A DNA stretch of 64,000 nucleotides, from assembly GCA_031265875.1 (NCBI GenBank), contig JAISCA010000048.1, positions 1 to 64,000 on the forward strand, given 5' to 3'. The position numbers were made by a program, and so were the translations under genes. Under the pieces are notes generated by a model. It worked only from the letters and a program-made list of their open reading frames with translations, was not told the origin of the DNA and searched no databases. How positions within the stretch are numbered: position 1 is the first letter of the stretch; each line of letters begins with the position of its first letter. Source of the stretch: Propionibacteriaceae bacterium. GTDB lineage: Bacteria > Actinomycetota > Actinomycetes > Propionibacteriales > Propionibacteriaceae. Below, piece after piece: positions 1 to 9,166 of this stretch.

Positions 1-182
1 CCGTCTCCCGCACGATCCAAGCCCGCACCGGCCTCGCCCTACGCCGCGTCCTGCGGACCCTACGCCCGCTCCGCTCCGCGACCATCGCCATCAACGGCGT
101 CACCCAAACGCTCCCACCCGCCCTCGGCCCCAACGAACAGACGCTCATCGACACCATCAGAACCCGCCGCCCAAGGCACTAG
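1..182 (+). CDS. C-terminal end of a transposase (5' truncated by window edge)
   Basis: An open frame enters from the window edge (first full codon at 3) and ends with TAG at 180-182. The 59 visible residues are rich in Arg and Leu and contain TIAINGVTQTLPPALGPNEQ followed by an Ile/Arg-rich tail. This resembles the C-terminal tail of IS1634/IS4-type DDE transposases, where a short 'ING...LPPAL' segment follows the last catalytic helix. That is resemblance recognised by eye; no catalytic residue lies in the visible part. The frame converges on and overlaps the 3' end of the repeat-protein gene by 26 bp, as expected if an insertion sequence landed at the end of that gene. Family assignment is tentative. 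Confidence 0.45.
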   Translation, partial: VSRTIQARTGLALRRVLRTLRPLRSATIAINGVTQTLPPALGPNEQTLIDTIRTRRPRH

Positions 183-1320
183 GGCATTTGACCCAACTCA
201 GGTCTAAGTGCGCCAGCTCCCACAGGATGGCCTGGTCTGTGATCCTCCAGACGGCCGCGGAGCGGACGCTCAGGTCTGGGTCCGCCAGCGCCACCCGCCT
301 CAGCCCGACCTGGTCCTCTAACCGCATCATCGCCGGGTAGCGGACGTACGGCTCCGGGTCCTCCAGCGCGATCCGCTTGAGCACCTCTTCGTCGGCGATC
401 CGCGCCACCGCCTCGGCCCGGACCTCCCATCTACCGTCCCCGAGGGCCAACTCCTTTAACGTCCCCTGGTCGTCGATCCGACCCACAGCCGCCTCTCGGA
501 CTCGCTGTTCCCGCTCGGTCCGCGCCACCTTGGCCAGGGTCGTTTGGTCGGCGATCCGACCCACCGCCCCGAGGCGGACTTCCGGATCGCCGTCCGTCAG
601 CGCCACTTGAGCGAGGACCGCCTGATCGTCGAGCCGCCCCACGGCCGTCAGGCGGACGCTGGCCTCCGGGTCCTGGAGCGCCACCTGTCTCAGGATCGCC
701 TGGTCGGTGACGCGCTCCGCCGCAGTTCTGCGAGTGTAAGCGTCCTTGTCGGTCAGGGTCGCCTGGGCCAAGACCGATTGGTCAGAGATTCGTCTCAGCG
801 CCGCCCGGCGGACGTAGTCGTTGAAGTCACCGTTGGCGACTTGCGCTAGGACCGTCGGGTCACAGACTCGCTCCACCGCCGCCGTGCGGACCAGGAAATC
901 CCGGTCCTGCAGCGCCAACCGCTGAAGGACCGTCTGGTCCTCGATCCGTGCCACCGCCACGCAGCGGGCCTTCCAATGGCTGACCGCGCAGGCCACCTCC
1001 GCGATGATCGTTTGGTCGGTCAGCTGTCTGACCGCCTCGCAGCGGACGTCCCAGCTCGTATCTTTTAGGGCCACCCGCCGCAACACCGTCTGGTCCGAGA
1101 CCCGTCCCAGCGCCAACATACGGACATAGCCCGACAGGTCGTCCAACGCCGCCTCGACGTAGAGAGCTTGGTCACAGACCCGCTCCAGCGCCGCCCAGCG
1201 GACGTCGTCGAAGTACGCCTGCCGCGCGGCGTAGACCAACTCCACCGGATCGGTCAGCGCTTGGATGGCAGCCAGCCTGGTCTCAACGTCATCGTCGTCC
1301 CAAGGCACGGATGGGTCCAT
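157..1320 (-). CDS. 24-residue tandem-repeat protein (LRV/HEAT-like), possibly truncated at its C-terminus
   Basis: The 387-aa protein is almost entirely a solenoid of about fifteen repeats of 24 residues with the pattern 'D-Q-x-x-L-x-x-V-A-L-x-D-x-x-x-x-V-R-x-x-A-V-x-R-I-x'. This matches the leucine-rich-variant (LRV) or short HEAT-type helical repeats, which act as protein-binding scaffolds. There is no signal peptide or membrane segment, so it should be cytoplasmic. The ATG at 1320 follows a good Shine-Dalgarno (GGGAGGTGA). The C-terminus breaks out of the repeat register (ending in SALGGGF) and overlaps the transposase tail, suggesting the original 3' end was replaced by an insertion sequence. 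Partner and function are unknown. Confidence 0.7.
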   Translation of the reverse strand: MDPSVPWDDDDVETRLAAIQALTDPVELVYAARQAYFDDVRWAALERVCDQALYVEAALDDLSGYVRMLALGRVSDQTVLRRVALKDTSWDVRCEAVRQLTDQTIIAEVACAVSHWKARCVAVARIEDQTVLQRLALQDRDFLVRTAAVERVCDPTVLAQVANGDFNDYVRRAALRRISDQSVLAQATLTDKDAYTRRTAAERVTDQAILRQVALQDPEASVRLTAVGRLDDQAVLAQVALTDGDPEVRLGAVGRIADQTTLAKVARTEREQRVREAAVGRIDDQGTLKELALGDGRWEVRAEAVARIADEEVLKRIALEDPEPYVRYPAMMRLEDQVGLRRVALADPDLSVRSAAVWRITDQAILWELAHLDLSWVKCPSALGGGF

Positions 1321-1577
1321 ACGCTCACCTCCCCAACGGCCAGACCGGTGCGCCCAGCGGCCGACCGTCTGCCAGCCAGCCTAGACCGGAAGGAGCGACT
1401 GCGGTCGAAATACCTGATGGGATCAGGACCGCGCTGGCGGATGATCCCAGCGGCTCCCACCTGACGGGCCACAGGCCTGTGCTGAGCCGATAGGATTCGG
1501 CCCAACCATTGGGGCCCTCCGAAGGCGCTCGTGTCGTCTATTACGGCTCCTAACTGCCCAAGCCGCGGGCGAGAGAG

Positions 1578-2096
1578 ATGAACATGATTGATTACAACGC
1601 GATCACGGCTCAGCTGACATCGGTCGAGGGGTTCTTGTCGCTGACTGATGAGTCGGGAGTGTTCGGCGCTAAGAAGCAAGCTCAGGCGGCCTATGAGTTG
1701 TGGCGCTCAGCCGACGAGGGCTCAGTGGGCGCGGTCGCCCCCATGCCGGCGCCTGGCGGCACCGGGTCAGGACTGGTCATCTATGTCTACTGGAACCCCG
1801 CCGAGGTGACTCCCGATCTGGAGGCCATCCAGGTGGCGATCAACACCGCTTTGCCGGTTCGTATGATCGAAGACGACGAGAAGGCGACTTGGAAGGGCCG
1901 GAACAAGAAGCAGAATATCTTCTTCGGCTGGCAGGGCATGAGGTCGCGCGCCCTCTGTCAGTGGTTCCGGGAGCGTTTCGGGGTGTACGCCTGCACCAGC
2001 CAGGTCTTCGACCGTTCCGATTTCGGCTATAACGTGGCCGTGGTCGCGGTCAAGGGCGGCGTCGACCATCTGTGGACGCTGACCGTGCCCCGGTGA
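1578..2096 (+). CDS. hypothetical protein, 172 aa
   Basis: I do not recognise the family. The protein has no signal peptide or clear membrane helix. A glycine-rich stretch near residues 58-66 precedes a beta-strand-like segment (LVIYVYWNP), followed by an acidic/basic region (EDDEKATWKGRNKKQN) and a Trp-rich segment around a GWQGM motif. The start is the ATG preceded by GAGAGAG; a second ATG lies two codons downstream (1584). Its stop codon overlaps the likely GTG start of the next gene (GTGA), so the two are probably translated together. It sits in the accessory edge of the window, with no informative neighbour apart from that coupled membrane protein. Confidence 0.6.
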   Translation: MNMIDYNAITAQLTSVEGFLSLTDESGVFGAKKQAQAAYELWRSADEGSVGAVAPMPAPGGTGSGLVIYVYWNPAEVTPDLEAIQVAINTALPVRMIEDDEKATWKGRNKKQNIFFGWQGMRSRALCQWFRERFGVYACTSQVFDRSDFGYNVAVVAVKGGVDHLWTLTVPR

Positions 2097-2872
2097 AACT
2101 TCCCCCGGAACGACAACCGCTTGGCACACGGCTGAAATCCCTGGCCCAGAGCGTCCTGACCGGGCTGGCGACGCTGGTCGGCGTCTTGGCGCTCATCTTG
2201 ATACTGGGCCAGGACTCCGGCTGGGTGGGTTCGATCGCACGTCCGATCATCGCAGCCGCCGCGGGCGGCCTCGTAGTCGCCGGTGTCGTGGTGGCGGTCG
2301 CCTATGTCGTCGTGCGCCGCCACAACAAGACGCACGAGGATGTCAGCCAGCCCTCCCCCGTTCTGGCCGCCACCCGGTTGGCCCAATCGTGGCTCGGCCG
2401 GGCGCTGGAGAAGGTCGATCAGCGGCACGATTTCGGGTTCGATCCAGGAAGTGTCGTCTGGTCGGATGCCACGCGCATCACAGCCGCGACCGTGGCCGAG
2501 TATGACGGTCTGGAGAAGATCGGATTCCTATGGTTCGTGCGCCCCGCCCAACCCGATGACTTCCTCACCTCCACCCAGTTCGCCGGACTGCCCCGCTCGG
2601 CGCAGGACGCCGTCGTGCTGCTCGATCTACGCCGTGAATCACTGCTGCGCGGACTGGACACCTTCCTGTCCACGGCTTCCGGCTTCTACTGCCACGACCT
2701 GGACCGCATCATCCAAGCGGCGCTGCGCACCGGTAACTCTGACTTGTTCGACTTGCTCAGATTCGTCCGTACAGTCGCGCCCAGCCAGTCCGTGAACAAC
2801 ATGACCGCGACGGTGCTGGAGGAACTCGACAAGCGGGAAACCTGGGCGGGGCTACTCGCCCCCAACGAATGA
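2093..2872 (+). CDS. hypothetical membrane-anchored protein
   Basis: About 259 aa. After a short basic N-terminus there are two hydrophobic segments (roughly residues 20-40 and 50-75) separated by a small loop, then a charged hydrophilic domain of about 180 residues with no motif I recognise. The likely topology is two transmembrane helices with both ends on the same side. I chose the GTG at 2093 because it overlaps the upstream stop as GTGA; an upstream in-frame GTG at 2072 is also possible but has no ribosome binding site. It probably works with the 172-aa protein it is coupled to. Function is unknown. Confidence 0.55.
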   Translation: MKLPPERQPLGTRLKSLAQSVLTGLATLVGVLALILILGQDSGWVGSIARPIIAAAAGGLVVAGVVVAVAYVVVRRHNKTHEDVSQPSPVLAATRLAQSWLGRALEKVDQRHDFGFDPGSVVWSDATRITAATVAEYDGLEKIGFLWFVRPAQPDDFLTSTQFAGLPRSAQDAVVLLDLRRESLLRGLDTFLSTASGFYCHDLDRIIQAALRTGNSDLFDLLRFVRTVAPSQSVNNMTATVLEELDKRETWAGLLAPNE

Positions 2873-3098
2873 AAACGTCACGACAGGATCGCCGCGAAAT
2901 GTGACTATGCCATATCGGATCGAACCGACTCTTCCAGAGCCTCTGGCCAGTGACCCGTTCCATGACGATCAGGTCTATGCATGTGTACCAGCGATCATCC
3001 AAGTCCGGAGTCACCGAACAGTTCTGTGATCCACTGCGAAACGGCAGGTCTGGGTCGCTCGTCCATGTAGGGCATCGCTATAGGGTAGATTGACGGTT

Positions 3099-3314
3099 AT
3101 GAAGAAGACCTCGGTTTACTTGGACGAGCCCCGCCGGACCCGTCTGGCGATGACCTCCGAACGGACCAGCCGTTCACAGTCAGACCTGATCAAGGAAGGT
3201 GTGGATCTGGTGGTCGAAAGGTACGGCGGCGGTCGCCGCATGATGGCCCCAGTGGTGCGTTCTGGCCGTCCTCTGCCAGACATCGACGCGCTCTTGGAGG
3301 GTTTCGGGGAATGA
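3099..3314 (+). CDS. vapB: VapB-type antitoxin, ribbon-helix-helix
   Basis: A 71-residue protein beginning MKKTSVYLDE, the typical beta strand of a ribbon-helix-helix (CopG/MetJ-fold) DNA-binding dimer. It is followed by two helices (RTRLAMTSERTSRSQSDLIKEGVDLVVERY) and a C-terminal tail that would wrap the toxin. The ATG at 3099 is preferred over the upstream TTG at 3090 because the RHH strand starts there. Its stop overlaps the start of the PIN-domain gene (ATGA), the usual arrangement for an antitoxin-toxin operon. By family precedent it represses its own promoter in the AT-richer stretch just upstream (about 3070-3095) and neutralises the toxin. Confidence 0.8.
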   Translation: MKKTSVYLDEPRRTRLAMTSERTSRSQSDLIKEGVDLVVERYGGGRRMMAPVVRSGRPLPDIDALLEGFGE

Positions 3315-3757
3315 GGCTCATCGCCGACACCAGTGGGATAGTGACCGCCCTCGACGCCGATCAACCCGGACACGACCAAGCCTTGGCCGCTCTGCAGGAC
3401 GCAGCCGTCGCGGTGGTGACTCCGCAGGTCATCGCCGAGACCTGCCATGTCTTGACCCGACTGGGGGTCCCCTCGGCCGTGGACGGCCTGCTCGAAGATG
3501 TGGCCGCTGGATTCTATGAGTTGTGGAATCCGGAGCCGCATCACTATTCACAGGCGCGGGAGTCGCTGTCGAAGTATCGGGGGGCCATTCAACGCAAGCG
3601 GCCGAAGCCGGATGGGTTGGATCTGGCTGACGCCATGAATCTGATCGCGGCTGACAGGTTCGGCATCGAGTTCATCCTCACGACCGACTCCGATTACCGG
3701 CAGGCCCGCACGCCAGGCGGCAAGACCCTCGCGCCGATCTCCCTGATGCGCGACTGA
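3311..3757 (+). CDS. vapC: VapC-type PIN-domain ribonuclease toxin
   Basis: A 148-aa PIN-domain protein. The acidic metal-binding residues expected of the family are visible: D6 in the N-terminal IADTS motif, E43 in VIAET, D105/D108 in the LDLADAM helix and D127/D129 in TTDSD. The family consists of Mg-dependent endoribonucleases that cleave tRNA or rRNA when released from the antitoxin. The target here cannot be read from sequence. Coding overlaps the antitoxin by 4 bp. The pair lies about 100 bp from the degenerate tRNA-Pro repeat array, on the opposite strand. Confidence 0.85.
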   Translation: MRLIADTSGIVTALDADQPGHDQALAALQDAAVAVVTPQVIAETCHVLTRLGVPSAVDGLLEDVAAGFYELWNPEPHHYSQARESLSKYRGAIQRKRPKPDGLDLADAMNLIAADRFGIEFILTTDSDYRQARTPGGKTLAPISLMRD

Positions 3758-3835
3758 CGCCAGGTGCGGTGGGACGGCGGTTCAAAATCCGTCCGGAAAA
3801 AATAGTGAAGTTGCTCATATAAAGCTTCGGTGCGA

Positions 3836-4166
3836 TCAGTCGGATATCTGTCGATTTGTCGGGCTGACAGGATTTGAACCTGCGACCGTTGGCGGGCCCC
3901 CAGTCAAGTACTGCCCCAGCAGAGCACAGTCGAATATCTATCGATTTGTCGGGCTGACAGGATTTGAACCTGCGACCGTTGGCGGGCCTCTAGTCAAGTG
4001 CCTGTCGATACGTCGGGCTGACAGGATTTGGGTCTGCGACCGTTGGCGGGCCCCCAGTCAAGTGCCTGTCGATACGTCGGGCTGACAGGATTTGAACCTG
4101 CGACCGTTGGCGGGCCCACAGTCAAGTACTGCCCCAGCAGAGCACAGTCGAATATCTATCGATTTG
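3836..4166 (-). repeat. array of four degenerate partial tRNA-Pro copies
   Basis: This stretch holds no protein gene. A segment matching the 3' part of the adjacent tRNA-Pro (T-arm, acceptor 3' strand and discriminator) recurs at 3859, 3949, 4013 and 4077, and the true gene begins at 4167. The start-to-start distances are 90, 64, 64 and 90 bp. Each copy keeps the T-arm core and part of the anticodon loop, but the 3' anticodon-stem strand is replaced by GTTGGCGGG. The long units also keep a scrambled D-arm/acceptor remnant and a linker (AATATCTATCGATTTG). The third copy has three substitutions in the T-loop region. None can fold as a full tRNA, so these are pseudo-copies lying downstream of the real gene in its direction of transcription. 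Confidence 0.8.
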
Positions 4167-4240
<74 letters not shown>

Positions 4241-4309
4241 CTCTTCAGTTGTAGGCGCCCGGCGGCGCCAAGCGCTCACTCTACTACGGCTGGGGCCTGG
4301 TGGGGACCA

Positions 4310-5704
4310 TCAGCGGGACCGTTTCGGGCGGGCCCGGACCTCGACTTGGATGGGGCTGCCGGCGAAGCCGAAGTCCTCCCTCAGGCGACGGGTCAGGAAG
4401 CGCTGGTAGGGCGGGTCGAGGGGGCCGGAGGTGAAGAGGACGAAGCTGGGCGGGCAGGCCTGGACCTGGGAGCCGAACAGGATACGGGGCTGCTTACCGC
4501 CTCGCACCGGGTGGGGATGGGCCGCCACCACGCGGCCCAGGAAGGCGTTCAGGCGACCGGTCGAGACTCTGGTCTGCCAACCCTCCAAGGCGGTCTCGAT
4601 GGCTGTGGTCAGGCGGTTGACGTTACGGCCGGTCAGGGCGGACAAGTTGATTCTGGGGGCCCAGGCGATGTGGCCCAGATCGCGCTCGACCTCGCGCTCT
4701 AGGTAGTGACGGCGCTCCTCGTCGATCAGGTCCCACTTGTTGTACACCACCACCAAGGCCCGGCCGGCCTCGATCACCATGGACAGCACGCGCAGGTCTT
4801 GCTCCGACACCGGCTCGCTGGCGTCGATCACGACCAGGCAGACCTCGGCCCGTTCGACCGCCGCTTGGGTGCGCAGCCAGGCGTAGTACTCCTGCCCGCT
4901 GGCCTCCTTGACCCGGCGCCGGATGCCCGCCGTGTCGATCAGGCGATAGGTCTCGCCCTCCAACTCGACCAGTTCGTCCACCGGATCGACGGTGGTGCCG
5001 GCGACATTGTCCACCACCGCCCGGCTGGCTCCGGCCAGCCGATTGAGGAGGGAGGACTTGCCCACGTTGGGCTTGCCCACGATGGCGATCCGGCGCGGCC
5101 CTTCGGCTTGGTCGAATCGCTCGGGCGGCGCCTGAGGCAAAACGCCCAGGATGACGTCGAGCAGGTCGCCCGAGCCTCGGCCGTGCAGACCCGAGACCGG
5201 GTGCGGCTCCCCCAGCCCCAGGTTCCACAGGCTGGCCGCCTCGGACTCCCAGCGCACGTCGTCGACCTTGTTGGCCGCCAGCACGACCGGCTTACGGCTC
5301 CGCCGCAGCACCTGCACCACGGCCTCGTCCTGGTCGGTCGCGCCGACTTGGGCGTCGACCACGAAGACGATGGCGTCGGCCGCCGTCATGGCCAGCTCGG
5401 CCTGTTCGGCGATCTGGGCCGCCATGCCCTGGCCGTCGATGGTCCAACCGCCGGTGTCCAAGACGGTGAACTCGCGCCCGGCCCAGACCGCGTCGTAACT
5501 GACCCTGTCCCGGGTCACGCCGGGGGTGTCTTCGACCACCGCTTGACGCCGGCCCAAGAGCCGGTTGACCAGGGTCGACTTGCCCACGTTGGGCCGTCCC
5601 ACCACGGCCAGGACCGGCTTGGCCACCGGCCGGGCTTCGACGCGATCGGGCTGGCCCGCCGGGTCGACCTCAGCCGGGACGACCGGCTGGCTGTCTGGGC
5701 TCAC
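4310..5704 (-). CDS. der: ribosome biogenesis GTPase Der (EngA)
   Basis: The 464-aa protein has the double-GTPase architecture unique to Der. A first G domain has its P-loop GRPNVGKS near residue 36 and DTGG switch. A second has P-loop GKPNVGKSS near residue 211 and NKWD. A C-terminal KH-like domain follows. It acts in 50S subunit assembly. The N-terminal 30 residues are a short Pro/Asp-rich extension. The start is GTG at 5704, supported by an upstream GAGGAG. It is the last protein gene of the trmI-prcB-prcA-tyrA-cmk-der run and is followed by tRNA-Pro. Confidence 0.96.
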   Translation of the reverse strand: MSPDSQPVVPAEVDPAGQPDRVEARPVAKPVLAVVGRPNVGKSTLVNRLLGRRQAVVEDTPGVTRDRVSYDAVWAGREFTVLDTGGWTIDGQGMAAQIAEQAELAMTAADAIVFVVDAQVGATDQDEAVVQVLRRSRKPVVLAANKVDDVRWESEAASLWNLGLGEPHPVSGLHGRGSGDLLDVILGVLPQAPPERFDQAEGPRRIAIVGKPNVGKSSLLNRLAGASRAVVDNVAGTTVDPVDELVELEGETYRLIDTAGIRRRVKEASGQEYYAWLRTQAAVERAEVCLVVIDASEPVSEQDLRVLSMVIEAGRALVVVYNKWDLIDEERRHYLEREVERDLGHIAWAPRINLSALTGRNVNRLTTAIETALEGWQTRVSTGRLNAFLGRVVAAHPHPVRGGKQPRILFGSQVQACPPSFVLFTSGPLDPPYQRFLTRRLREDFGFAGSPIQVEVRARPKRSR

Positions 5705-5763
5705 GGCTAACTCCTCACTCGATCTTTGACCCGGTGAGTCTACCCAGCCCCACCAGCCCGGCC

Positions 5764-6435
5764 TCAGAGCGCCGAGTCAGCGTAGCCACTCGCTCGGGCC
5801 AGGGCCACGATCTGGTCCACCACTTGGTCGACCGTCAATTCGGTCGAGTCGATCACCGTCACGCCCAGGGCGGGGGTCTCGAACTCCACCAGAGTGGAGT
5901 CCTCACGGTCCCGCCGCAGGACCTGGTCGACCAATCCGGCCCGGTCGACCGTCTGGCCCAGTTCGGTCCCCCGACGGCGCAAGCGGACCTCGGGGTCGGC
6001 CACCAGCAGGACCCGGACCGGAGCCCCTGGAGCCACCACGGTGGTGGTGTCACGGCCTTCCAGGACGAAGTCGCGGCCGGCCACGATGGCCTGTTGCCGA
6101 GCCACCAATTCGGCCCGGCAGCCGGGGATGGTGGCCACCGCCGAGACCCAAGCCGAGACCTCGGGGCGGCGGATCTCAGCCGTCACGTCCTGACCGGCCA
6201 ATCTGACCCAGGGGGTGGCTGGATCAGTCGACAGTTCGACCTCGACTCGCTTCGTCAAGGCCAAGATGGCGGCGCTGTCGTCCCGGGCCAGGCCCTGGCT
6301 CAAGCCGGCCCAAGCCAGCGCCCGGTACATCGCCCCGGTGTCGAGGTAGCCCAGACCCAGCCTGACGGCCACAGCCTTGGCCACGGTCGACTTGCCCGAC
6401 CCGGAGGGGCCATCGATAGCGATCAAGAATCCCAT
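5764..6435 (-). CDS. cmk: cytidylate kinase
   Basis: Phosphorylates CMP/dCMP using ATP. The start is set at the ATG at 6435, which overlaps the tyrA stop as ATGA and gives a 223-aa product beginning [17 protein letters not shown]. The P-loop follows within the first 20 residues, and downstream DTGAMYRA and GRD motifs are typical of Cmk. An in-frame TTG upstream at 6453 would only add six residues and is less likely. It forms the common actinobacterial tyrA-cmk-der block. Confidence 0.95.
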   Translation of the reverse strand: MGFLIAIDGPSGSGKSTVAKAVAVRLGLGYLDTGAMYRALAWAGLSQGLARDDSAAILALTKRVEVELSTDPATPWVRLAGQDVTAEIRRPEVSAWVSAVATIPGCRAELVARQQAIVAGRDFVLEGRDTTTVVAPGAPVRVLLVADPEVRLRRRGTELGQTVDRAGLVDQVLRRDREDSTLVEFETPALGVTVIDSTELTVDQVVDQIVALARASGYADSAL

Positions 6436-7538
6436 CAGGCCCCCAAGGTCCAACCGTCTTCGACCATGGCCCGGGCCAATTGGGCGGCCCGCTGAGGCCC
6501 GTCCACCGAGATGGTCAAGAAGCCGATCTCCCGCACCGCGTCGTGCTCGATGGCGACGTCCTCGACGTTGACGCCGATCCGGTTGACGGCGGCGAAGATA
6601 TCGGCCAGCGCGCCCGGCTGGTCCGGGATCTCGATCACGACCGGCTCCCAGATGTCATTGCGAGGACGGCCATGCTTGCCGGGCAAGCCCTGCCGCCCGG
6701 CCCGGCCCCGCTCGATGAAGCGGCGCACCGCCCTAGTGTTGTCGAGGTTGGCGATCAAGTCGGCCAGGTCGGCTTGGACCTGCTCCAACTCAGCCTTGAC
6801 GGCGGCCCGGTTGAGGGCCACGATCTGGCCCCACATGTCCGGGTCGCTGGCCGCCACCCGCGTCACGTCGCGCACCCCTTGACCAGCCAGAGACAGGTTC
6901 AGATAAGGCACGGCGTTGAGCCGCCCGGCCACCATCGAGCTCATCAGCTGGGGCAGATGGGAGATCTGCGCCACCGCCACGTCATGATCGGCGGCCGGCA
7001 TCAAGGTCACCCGCGAGCCGCATAGCCGAGCCAAGGCCTCGACTTCGGCCGTGCGCTCGAAATCCTCCCGCCAGTGCGGCGTGATGACCCAGGTGCGCTC
7101 CCGGAAGAGATCGGCCCTGGCCCCCAAGGGCCCACTGCGGTGCGAGCCGGCCATCGGATGCGAGCCGACGTAACGGCTGATGTCCGCCCCCCGCTCGACC
7201 AACTCAGCCAGGACAGCCGCCTTGACCGAGCCGACGTCGGTCACGGTGGCGCCAGGACAGCGCTCCAGACGCTCGGCCACGACCTGGGCCAGAGCCATCG
7301 GTTCGACCGCCACCACCACCAGAGCGATCTGAGGGCGAGCCGCGCCGGCCTCCCCGGGCCAGACCGTGCCAGCCCCGATGGCGGCGGCCGCCGCCGCCAT
7401 GTCCGGATCAGCGTCCTCCAACCAGACCTGGCGTCCGGCCGCCCGCAGGGCCAAACCGATGGAGGCGCCGATCAAGCCGGCCCCGACGATCAAGCAGTCG
7501 CCCGGTCTTGGTTCTGGCGCCGGCTCCGCCTCAGCCAT
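6435..7538 (-). CDS. tyrA: prephenate dehydrogenase with C-terminal ACT domain
   Basis: The 367-aa enzyme converts prephenate to 4-hydroxyphenylpyruvate in tyrosine synthesis. A Rossmann glycine motif ([11 protein letters not shown]) lies near residue 18, the conserved [11 protein letters not shown] substrate segment near residue 120, and a helical dimerisation domain follows. The C-terminal 70 residues (from [13 protein letters not shown]) form an ACT domain, which in this family gives feedback control by tyrosine. It overlaps prcA by 8 bp upstream and cmk by one base of its stop downstream, so expression is likely coupled to the proteasome genes. Confidence 0.93.
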   Translation of the reverse strand: MAEAEPAPEPRPGDCLIVGAGLIGASIGLALRAAGRQVWLEDADPDMAAAAAAIGAGTVWPGEAGAARPQIALVVVAVEPMALAQVVAERLERCPGATVTDVGSVKAAVLAELVERGADISRYVGSHPMAGSHRSGPLGARADLFRERTWVITPHWREDFERTAEVEALARLCGSRVTLMPAADHDVAVAQISHLPQLMSSMVAGRLNAVPYLNLSLAGQGVRDVTRVAASDPDMWGQIVALNRAAVKAELEQVQADLADLIANLDNTRAVRRFIERGRAGRQGLPGKHGRPRNDIWEPVVIEIPDQPGALADIFAAVNRIGVNVEDVAIEHDAVREIGFLTISVDGPQRAAQLARAMVEDGWTLGA

Positions 7539-8310
7539 GTTGGACCGGGGCGGCGTCAGGGGCGGCCGAGGGGCGGTTGGCCCGCCGCCGCGGACTACGG
7601 GCGGGAGCCGGCTGGACGGGTTCCAAAGCGGCGGCCAGTTGGGCCCGGCTCAAGCGGGTGAACTTACGGGACTGATGACGGGTGCGGTCCAACACGGCCG
7701 CTTCGAGCGCTTCGACGCCGACAGCCGTCTCCTGCTCAGGATCGGCGGCCAGGGCCCGGACCGCCGTGGCCAAGGCCTGGGGCAGGCTGGCGACGGTGAA
7801 AGTCTCGGCCAAGCTGGCCGAGATCTGCTCGGCCGCCCCGCCCATGACGCAGAAGTCACGCTCGTCGGCGATGGAGCCGTCGAAGGTCAAGCGGAAGATC
7901 TGGTCCTGCTCCGCGGTTCGACCGACCTCGGCCACGGCCAATTCGACCTCGTAGGGTTTCTCGGTCACGGCCGAGAAGATGGTGCCCAAGACCTGGGCGT
8001 AGGCATTGGCCAGCATCCGTCCGGTCACGTCGCGCCGGTCGTAGGCGTAGCCCCGGATGTCGGCATGACGGATGCCAGCGATACGCAGGTTGTCGAATTC
8101 GTTGTAGCGGCCGACGGCGGCGAAGCCGATCCGGTCGTAGATCTCAGACACCTTGTGCAGCGACTGGGAATGGTTCTCGGCCACGAACAAGATGCCGTCC
8201 CGGTAACGCTGGACGATGACGGAGCGGCCCCGGGCGATGCCGGCGCGGGCGAACTCGGCCCGGTCCTTGACCTGCTGCTCCGGGGAGACGTAGAACATCG
8301 GCGCGCTCAC
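7531..8310 (-). CDS. prcA: proteasome alpha subunit
   Basis: The 259-aa protein forms the outer rings of the bacterial 20S proteasome. The alpha signature is visible at the N-terminus ([20 protein letters not shown] then GIARGRSV), followed by the Ntn-hydrolase fold without a catalytic N-terminal threonine. The C-terminal 35 residues are a Pro/Arg/Ala-rich tail. It overlaps prcB by 4 bp (ATGA) and tyrA by 8 bp. In most actinobacteria prcA is followed by or near pafA; here tyrA follows directly. Confidence 0.95.
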   Translation of the reverse strand: MSAPMFYVSPEQQVKDRAEFARAGIARGRSVIVQRYRDGILFVAENHSQSLHKVSEIYDRIGFAAVGRYNEFDNLRIAGIRHADIRGYAYDRRDVTGRMLANAYAQVLGTIFSAVTEKPYEVELAVAEVGRTAEQDQIFRLTFDGSIADERDFCVMGGAAEQISASLAETFTVASLPQALATAVRALAADPEQETAVGVEALEAAVLDRTRHQSRKFTRLSRAQLAAALEPVQPAPARSPRRRANRPSAAPDAAPVQHG

Positions 8311-9155
8311 AGTTTGGCCTCCGGTCCGTCGGGGCGGCGCTGGCGGGAGGCCACCACTTTGTCGGTCACCTTGGCCACCTCGGCCTCGGGGATCTGGCGG
8401 GCGCCTGAGGCCGTGACGGCGATGACGACCGGGAAGATACGCCGGGCCAAGTCCGGCCCGCCGGTGGCGGAGTCGTCGTCGGCGGCGTCGAAGAGGGCTT
8501 GGACCGCGGCCTGAACCGCCTTGGCGGTGTTGAAGTCGGGCCGGTAGAGCTTTTTCAAAGCGCCCCGGGCGAAGACCGAGCCGGAGCCGACCGAGCTGAA
8601 ACCAGTCTCCTCGTAACAGCCGCCGGTGGCGTCGTAGGAGAAGATCCGCCCCCGGGCGGACTGTTCGTCCCAGCCGGCGAAGAGCGGCACCACCACGAAG
8701 CCCTGCAGGGCCAGACCGAGGTTGCCCCGGATCATGGCCGCCAAGCGGTTGGCTTTGCCGTCCAGGGTCAAAGGCGCGCCCTCGATCTTCTCGTAGTGCT
8801 CCAACTCGACCCGGAAGAGCTTGACCAAGTCGACCGCCAGACCGGCCGAGCCGGCGATGCCGATGGCGGAGAACTCATCGGCCGGGTAGACCTTCTGAAT
8901 GTCGCGCTGGGCGATCATGGAGCCCATGGTGGCGCGGCGGTCCCCCGCCATCACCACCCCCTCGGCCGTGGTCAGGGCCACGATGGTGGTGGCCCGAGGG
9001 GCCAGGGCGTCCGCCGTCGGACCCGACCCGCCGCCCACCGGCAGCAGGGCCGGCTGGACCCGGGCGACGAACTCAGTGAAGGAACTAGTGTCGGCGGCGG
9101 CTCGCTCCAAGGCGCTGGGGCGCCCCGACGGCGGCAAGAACAGCGAAGTAGACAT
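8307..9155 (-). CDS. prcB: proteasome beta subunit (catalytic)
   Basis: The 282-aa precursor has a propeptide of 55 residues and then TTIVAL, where T56 becomes the catalytic N-terminal threonine after self-cleavage. In mature numbering D17 and K33 are present as required for catalysis. The residue before the cleavage site is Ala rather than the usual Gly of actinobacterial PrcB (A|TTIV instead of G|TTIV). It lies 11 bp downstream of trmI. The pup, dop and arc/mpa genes usually found immediately upstream are not in this window. Confidence 0.95.
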   Translation of the reverse strand: MSTSLFLPPSGRPSALERAAADTSSFTEFVARVQPALLPVGGGSGPTADALAPRATTIVALTTAEGVVMAGDRRATMGSMIAQRDIQKVYPADEFSAIGIAGSAGLAVDLVKLFRVELEHYEKIEGAPLTLDGKANRLAAMIRGNLGLALQGFVVVPLFAGWDEQSARGRIFSYDATGGCYEETGFSSVGSGSVFARGALKKLYRPDFNTAKAVQAAVQALFDAADDDSATGGPDLARRIFPVVIAVTASGARQIPEAEVAKVTDKVVASRQRRPDGPEAKL

Positions 9156-9166
9156 CGCCGCTTAGC

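Noticed and set aside
1470..1481. CACAGGCCTGTG palindrome upstream of the 172-aa gene
   Set aside because: A single 12-bp palindrome in GC-rich DNA with no promoter aligned to it is too weak to call an operator.
2757..3014. 85-aa minus-strand open frame in the gap before vapB
   Set aside because: Half of it is antisense to the membrane-protein gene, it has no ribosome binding site, and it matches no family I recognise; the 226-bp gap appears non-coding.
3836..4166. CRISPR-like regular repeats
   Set aside because: Repeat units are tRNA-derived, spacers are themselves repeated, spacing alternates 90 and 64 bp, and there are no cas genes.
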